Shown here: in pieces, positions 7,331 to 10,764 of the stretch
Layout of the letters: each line of letters begins with the position of its first letter
How positions within the stretch are numbered: the first letter of the stretch is position 1
Assembly (NCBI GenBank): GCA_946611495.1
Contig: CAMODR010000020.1
Coordinates: 1-10,764, forward strand
DNA: 10,764 nt
Direction: 5' to 3'
Source of the DNA: an uncultured Methanobrevibacter sp.
GTDB taxonomy: Archaea; Methanobacteriota; Methanobacteria; Methanobacteriales; Methanobacteriaceae
Made by a program: the position numbers and the translations under genes
Notes under the pieces: model-generated
Databases searched by the model: none
The model's input: the letters and a program-made list of their open reading frames with translations, nothing else
What the model was told of the DNA's origin: nothing

Positions 7331-7504
7331 ATGTTTCTTTATTTTTATTGATTTAGGTATTTTCGCGTAATTAATAGGATAAAGAAAAAAATAGAGAATA
7401 AATTTCCTAATTTAAGTTTTTATATTGTGCTGCCTATCTATTGGACTTGGGATGGCTTTGATATGAATTTTTAAATTTGGAAAAATTTTGGAGATTGATA
7501 TTTT
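7331..7504 (+). other. Probable flp leader with a less AT-rich island
   Basis: If transcription starts near 7303, this is 5' untranslated RNA. The segment 7428-7465 (around TGCTGCC, TTGGACTTGGGATGGC) has clearly more G and C than its surroundings, and GCC/GGC could pair. It matches no riboswitch that I recognise. An alternative TATA-like box GTTTTTATATTG (7416-7427) would start transcription near 7450 and shorten the leader to about 55 nt. The ribosome binding site is GGAG at 7490-7493. Confidence 0.35.
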
Positions 7505-8581
7505 ATGTTAGACATAAAACATACAATATGTCCTTCATGTTCTGTAGGATGCGGTTTAAACATTGTTTCAAAAGATGGAGCAGTTGTTGGAACCTACCCA
7601 TATAAGAGACATCCTATAAACGAAGGTAAAAATTGTTTAAATGGTCGAGATTCCATATTGCAATTTGAAGATTCAATTGAGAAGGCTTCTTTTGTAAAAA
7701 ACAATGAACTTGAGGAATCTGATAACGCATCTGTAATCAAAGCGATTAAAGATCAGTTAGCTTCCATTGATGCTAGTGATTTAGCTATCATCTGTTCTGG
7801 AAACAATACAAATGAAGAGCTTGATAAGATCATTGAATTTGCGAATGCATATGGATGTGAAAAAATAGGATTTTATGGATCTAATTTCCCTAATTTTTCA
7901 GGTGAACTCGCAAGCTATGATGATATAAATAAAGCAAGCACTGTCCTTGTTATTGGAGACATTTATAGAGAAAATCCTTTATTGGCTAGAAGAGTTGTAT
8001 TATCTAAGGAGAATGGCGGAAAACTCATCAATATTGATGATGTGGAAAAATCCATCACTTCCCTAAATGCAGATGATTTCATTCAATTCACTGATGACTT
8101 TAATGACAAAGTCGCTAGCGTTAAGGATCAACTAGATGAAAACTCTGTTATTATCGTTAACAAATTATCTAGTAAAGATGACTTTGCGGTTATAGAAGAA
8201 TTATCTAAAGAAAGCAATGCAAAGTTATTGCCTGTTTTCAATGCTCCTAACACTAAAGGTGCTATGAACAGATTAGATTCATTAGATTGCGATGAGATTA
8301 GGAACATTATTGACGACTCTAAAGTACTTATTGTTGTTAAGGATAACTTATTAGATTACTTATCTGAAGATGACATTAAAGGAAAAAGCTTTATTGTAAA
8401 TATTTCTAATGAGAAAAATCGTTTCGCTGAACTTTCAGATATTGTCCTTCCAGGAAAGTCCTGGGCTGAAAAGGAAGGAACTTTCACAAACTGTGAAGGT
8501 TTGGAACAAAGTTTCATCATATCTGCAGAATGTGATAATGATAATCTAAGTGAAATAGAAATATTCGATGAGCTTGCTTAA
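7505..8581 (+). CDS. flpC: FdhA-like protein FlpC, reduced molybdopterin-oxidoreductase homologue
   Basis: Homologue of the alpha subunit of formate dehydrogenase, 358 residues against about 680 for FdhA. The N-terminal [4Fe-4S] motif is intact: Cys9-x2-Cys12-x3-Cys16-x27-Cys44. The Lys that normally follows the last Cys by two positions is Asn46 (CLNG). There is a Rossmann-like segment INKASTVLVIG (141-151) followed by NPLLARRV, and the family signature SDIVLPGKSWAEKEGTFTN (311-329). The Cys/Sec molybdenum ligand expected before the Rossmann segment is missing (GFYGSNFPNF, 122-131, has no Cys), and the C-terminal pterin-binding domain is absent. It is therefore unlikely to oxidise formate; an electron-transfer or structural role, as with NuoG, is more likely. 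The reading frame is clean and ends 13 bases before flpB, so this is its natural length and not a broken gene. GGAG lies 11 bases upstream of the ATG. The symbol rests on recalled similarity to flpECBDA. Confidence 0.8.
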   Translation: MLDIKHTICPSCSVGCGLNIVSKDGAVVGTYPYKRHPINEGKNCLNGRDSILQFEDSIEKASFVKNNELEESDNASVIKAIKDQLASIDASDLAIICSGNNTNEELDKIIEFANAYGCEKIGFYGSNFPNFSGELASYDDINKASTVLVIGDIYRENPLLARRVVLSKENGGKLINIDDVEKSITSLNADDFIQFTDDFNDKVASVKDQLDENSVIIVNKLSSKDDFAVIEELSKESNAKLLPVFNAPNTKGAMNRLDSLDCDEIRNIIDDSKVLIVVKDNLLDYLSEDDIKGKSFIVNISNEKNRFAELSDIVLPGKSWAEKEGTFTNCEGLEQSFIISAECDNDNLSEIEIFDELA

Positions 8582-8585
8582 TATC

Positions 8586-8591
8586 GGTGAT
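8586..8591 (+). promoter_or_regulatory. Ribosome binding site deciding the flpB start
   Basis: GGTGAT is fully complementary to the archaeal 16S rRNA 3' end and lies four bases before the ATG at 8595. This favours 8595 over the in-frame ATG at 8568, which overlaps flpC and has no such site. Confidence 0.8.
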
Positions 8592-8594
8592 ATC

Positions 8595-9749
8595 ATGAGT
8601 GACAAATTTATTCTTGCTAAAAGTAAAGAAAATGAAATAACTGATAGCGGAGCATGTGGAGGAGCAGTAAGTTCTATTTTTCAATATTTATTAAGTAATG
8701 ATATAGTTGACGGTGTATTAACTCTTAATAAAGGTGACGATGTATACGATGGTGTTCCAAGACTTTTGACTGATGCAAGTGAAGTCATTGAAACCTGTGG
8801 CTCATTGCATTGTGCACCTACAATGGTTGGAGATTTAATTTCCGATTATTTGGCTGATGAAAAAATAGCAGTGGCAGTTAAACCTTGTGATGCAAAAGCT
8901 ATTAATGAATTGGTAAAAAGACACAGAATTGACGGAGATAAAATTTTCACTATCGGTTTAAACTGTGGAGGTACAGTTAGACCTGAAGTTGCACAGGAAA
9001 TGATAGAGAAATTTTATGAAGTTGACCCATCCAGAGTCGTAAAGGAAGAGATTGATAAAGGTAAATTCATCATTGAACTTGACGATGGTGAAGAGATTGG
9101 AATCAAGATTGATGACTTGGAAGAAGAAGGTTACGGACGTCGTGATAATTGTCAAAGATGTGAACTTAAGGTTCCACGTAATGCTGACATATCATGTGGT
9201 AACTGGGGTTCTGAACCTGGTTGGACCTTTGTTGAAATCAACACTGAAAAAGGTCAAGAACTAATTGACGGAGCTGTATCCGGAGGATTTATTGAAACTA
9301 AAGCCCCTTCAGAAAAAGCAATGGAAATTAGGGATAAGGTTGAAAACATCATGATTAACATGGGTAAAAAGTCCACAGCAAAACAATTGGATACTGAAGC
9401 CTTAACTATCGAAGAGTGGGAAAATCAGTGGAATAAATGTATAAAATGTTTTGCATGCCGTGATATTTGCCCTATCTGTTGGTGTAATGAATGTGAACTT
9501 GAAAAGCCTTATTTCAAGGATGATAAGCAAGCACCTCCTGATCCTTTAGGATTCCATGGTGTAAGATTATCTCATATGAGTCCAAGCTGTGTAAATTGTG
9601 GTCAATGTGATGACGTATGTCCAATGGAAATTCCAGTATCTAAGTTATTCCATAAGTTACAAGTTAAGTATCAGGATGAAACTGGATATGTTGCTGGTAT
9701 TGGCGATGAAAAGCCTCCATTATACAGTCCACAAAAAGAGAACTTTTAA
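8595..9749 (+). CDS. flpB: F420-type FdhB/FrhB homologue with two C-terminal ferredoxin clusters (FlpB)
   Basis: 384 residues from the chosen start. The first 270 residues are the FrhB/FdhB domain, which in this family binds FAD and F420 and an iron-sulfur cluster: DSGACGGAVSS (17-27), VAVKPCDAKAINEL (93-106), IGLNCGG (120-126) and the cysteines of DNCQRC (186, 189) with Cys201 in DISCGNWG. The C-terminus has two [4Fe-4S] motifs, CIKCFACRDIC (Cys282, 285, 288, 292) and CVNCGQCDDVC (Cys332, 335, 338, 342), with the extra CWCNEC segment seen in FdhB proteins. It has the length of a complete FdhB, unlike its reduced partner FlpC. Likely role: cytoplasmic electron transfer between F420 and the FlpC/FlpD chain. 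Direct F420 binding is inferred from the family. Confidence 0.9.
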   Translation: MSDKFILAKSKENEITDSGACGGAVSSIFQYLLSNDIVDGVLTLNKGDDVYDGVPRLLTDASEVIETCGSLHCAPTMVGDLISDYLADEKIAVAVKPCDAKAINELVKRHRIDGDKIFTIGLNCGGTVRPEVAQEMIEKFYEVDPSRVVKEEIDKGKFIIELDDGEEIGIKIDDLEEEGYGRRDNCQRCELKVPRNADISCGNWGSEPGWTFVEINTEKGQELIDGAVSGGFIETKAPSEKAMEIRDKVENIMINMGKKSTAKQLDTEALTIEEWENQWNKCIKCFACRDICPICWCNECELEKPYFKDDKQAPPDPLGFHGVRLSHMSPSCVNCGQCDDVCPMEIPVSKLFHKLQVKYQDETGYVAGIGDEKPPLYSPQKENF

Positions 9750-9764
9750 TTGGAGATGAATATT

Positions 9765-10166
9765 ATGGCAGAAGATGTTAAAATTGTAGGTTTTTGTTGT
9801 AATTGGTGTTGTTATGGTGGTGCTGATACTGCAGGTACTGCACGTATGCAATATCCTCCAAATGTTAGAATTATAAGAGTAATGTGTTCTGGAAGAATCA
9901 ATCCTTCTATGATCTTCAAGGCATTTAAAGAAGGCGCTGATGGTGTTTTCGTAGGCGGTTGTCACATTGGTGACTGTCACTATGATGCTGGTAATTACAA
10001 ATGGAATAGAAGAGCATTGATGACTAAGGATATCATAGAAGAATTTGGAATCAATAAGGAAAGATTCAGATTTGAATGGATTTCCGCTTCTGAAGGAGAA
10101 AAATTCCAAAGAACTATGAAAGAATTTTATAATACCATTAGTCAACTTGGACCAAGAAATAAATAA
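9765..10166 (+). CDS. flpD: MvhD-like [2Fe-2S] electron-transfer protein (FlpD)
   Basis: 133 residues, the full length of the MvhD family, which passes electrons from hydrogenase or formate dehydrogenase to HdrA of heterodisulfide reductase. Family signature: [37 protein letters not shown] (8-44) with Cys11, 12, 15, 16 and 41, then [10 protein letters not shown] (64-73) with Cys66 and Cys71. These Cys supply the [2Fe-2S] cluster. The ATG at 9765 is chosen over TTG 9750 and ATG 9756 because GGAG (9752-9755) lies upstream and because [10 protein letters not shown] aligns with family N-termini. It lies 15 bases after flpB, in the same operon. It is called flpD and not mvhD because it follows flpC-flpB and no mvhG follows in the remaining 598 bases. 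Without the paralogue to compare, mvhD itself cannot be fully excluded. Confidence 0.88.
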   Translation: MAEDVKIVGFCCNWCCYGGADTAGTARMQYPPNVRIIRVMCSGRINPSMIFKAFKEGADGVFVGGCHIGDCHYDAGNYKWNRRALMTKDIIEEFGINKERFRFEWISASEGEKFQRTMKEFYNTISQLGPRNK

Positions 10167-10196
10167 TTAGACTGTTGAACAATTGAAAAATATAAA

Positions 10197-10229
10197 TTTT
10201 TAAAAAAAGATTTTGTATTAAGTTTTTTT
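10197..10229 (+). terminator. U-rich terminator of the flp operon
   Basis: Runs of T at 10197-10201, 10211-10214 and 10223-10229 begin 30 bases beyond the flpD stop. Archaeal RNA polymerase terminates at such U-tracts without a hairpin. No stable stem precedes them. Confidence 0.5.
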
Positions 10230-10252
10230 AAATAAAAAATTTAGCTATATAT

Positions 10253-10269
10253 ACTTCTAAGAAAGAAGT
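10253..10269. repeat. Short inverted repeat ACTTCT-N5-AGAAGT
   Basis: Perfect 6-bp arms with a five-base loop, directly after the TATA-like TATATATA (10245-10252). It could be an operator or a 3' RNA hairpin of the flp transcript; chance is also plausible. Confidence 0.4.
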
Positions 10270-10408
10270 TAGACCATATTATTGTATCTAATTCCAAAAA
10301 AAAAACAACAAAACATTAAAAAAAGTTATTCTCTAAATTTCAGATAAAAAGAAGATTTAATAATTCAAATCAAATCAATCAATAATTTAAATTATATTTC
10401 AAATCATC

Positions 10409-10431
10409 TATAATATTCGGCCAATATTATA
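10409..10431. repeat. Perfect inverted repeat with GC centre
   Basis: Arms TATAATATT and AATATTATA, 9 bp each, around CGGCC. The five G/C bases stand out in a stretch otherwise nearly free of them. TTATATAAATTTAA follows at once and resembles a TATA box, so the repeat may be an operator for a plus-strand gene beyond the window. Confidence 0.55.
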
Positions 10432-10720
10432 TAAATTTAATTTAAATTTTATTAAATCTTCTCAAATCCCAATTAAAATTATTTTAGCTCATAATTAAAT
10501 CTTAATTTGAATTTTATTCATTTTTTGATTTAATTATTTATTTTAATTGGGTTTTATTAAATATTTATATTTAATAAAAATGAGTTTTTTATAGTTATAT
10601 AATAATTATTCTTCGAGCATTATATAATACTATTTATTAATTTTTTTAAATTTTGTATTACTTTTCACGTGTTTCTCTTTTTTTATATTAACTTTTTTGA
10701 TTATTTTCTAAATTTTTATT

Positions 10721-10764
10721 TTCATATCATAACTTATTTTCATATCATAACTTATTTTCATATC
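10721..10764. repeat. 18-bp tandem repeat running off the window end
   Basis: TTCATATCATAACTTATT occurs at 10721-10738 and 10739-10756, and TTCATATC begins a third copy at 10757. The array continues beyond the window, so its copy number is unknown. Confidence 0.85.

Larger units (their letters stand above)
6235..7504. other. 1.27-kb gene-free AT-rich region between hypA and flpC
   Basis: Divergent intergenic region between hypA (minus) and flpC (plus). No gene with a supporting ribosome binding site is visible, and no tRNA or recognised riboswitch. Two islands are less AT-rich: 6409-6490 and 7421-7465. The region contains promoter-like modules 3 and flp, three more AGTAATA-type elements and a 20-bp palindrome, listed separately. 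Confidence 0.8.
10167..10764. other. Gene-free AT-rich region after flpD
   Basis: No supported gene on either strand. It contains a probable terminator, two inverted repeats and a tandem repeat at the window edge. TATA-like sequences occur (GCTATATATACTTC at 10244, TTATATAAATTTAA at 10427), but with no visible gene downstream inside the window. Confidence 0.75.

Noticed and set aside
7505..8581. flpC as a truncated pseudogene of fdhA
   Set aside because: The missing parts are internal as well as terminal, the frame has no disruption, the end signature is present, and the gene fits tightly before flpB with its own ribosome binding site, so it is a naturally short protein.
8568..8594. Earlier ATG of flpB at 8568
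   Set aside because: It overlaps flpC by 14 bases and lacks a ribosome binding site, whereas ATG 8595 has a perfect GGTGAT.
9720..10145. Minus-strand open frame opposite flpD (141 codons)
   Set aside because: It is antisense to a clearly conserved MvhD-like protein, its product is Thr/Ser/Ile-rich low-complexity sequence, and no ribosome binding site is present.
9765..10166. mvhD of the mvhDGAB hydrogenase operon
   Set aside because: No mvhG follows in the remaining sequence and the gene is part of the flpC-flpB unit; however, sequence alone does not separate the two paralogues with certainty.

Overview
The window comes from a very AT-rich hydrogenotrophic or methylotrophic methanogen of the Methanobacteriaceae, most likely a gut-type Methanobrevibacter or Methanosphaera. 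This rests on a complete methyl-coenzyme M reductase operon, an archaeal HypA, an F420-type FdhB/FrhB homologue, an MvhD-like protein, Shine-Dalgarno sequences of the GGTGAT/AAGGTG type, and intergenic DNA that is almost entirely A and T. The genus cannot be decided from the sequence alone.

Layout. Positions 66-4405 (minus strand) hold a tight four-gene operon, mrtB-mrtD-mrtG-mrtA, for methyl-coenzyme M reductase isoenzyme II. It has no mcrC, as expected for mrt rather than mcr. Positions 4406-5871 are a 1.47-kb gene-free AT-rich stretch with two arrays of a 13-bp repeat and several inverted repeats. Positions 5872-6234 (minus) encode HypA, a nickel-insertion factor with an unusual Lys3. Positions 6235-7504 are a second 1.27-kb gene-free stretch. 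Positions 7505-10166 (plus) hold three closely spaced genes: an FdhA-like protein of only 358 residues without a molybdenum-ligand Cys/Sec, an FdhB homologue and an MvhD homologue. The order matches flpC-flpB-flpD of the flpECBDA operon of Methanothermobacter. From 10167 to the end is AT-rich DNA with inverted repeats and an 18-bp tandem repeat.

How the genes fit together. Mrt makes methane and the CoM-S-S-CoB heterodisulfide, and heterodisulfide reductase reduces the latter. MvhD-type proteins hand electrons to HdrA, so FlpCBD plausibly supplies electrons to Hdr from F420H2 or another donor. HypA supports the nickel hydrogenases upstream. As I recall, mrt, mvh and flp are also close together in Methanothermobacter.

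Most interesting signal. The intergenic DNA carries a repeated, geometrically constant element, AGTAATA-N16-TATTACT, with a TATA-like core in most copies. Three occurrences read as promoter modules: a TATA box, TATTACT 2-3 nt after it, 13-15 nt, then an inverted repeat starting about where transcription should start. One points at mrt, one at hypA and one at flp. This suggests co-regulation of the three units through a shared operator or a 5'-terminal RNA hairpin. It is an inference from pattern and needs transcript mapping.
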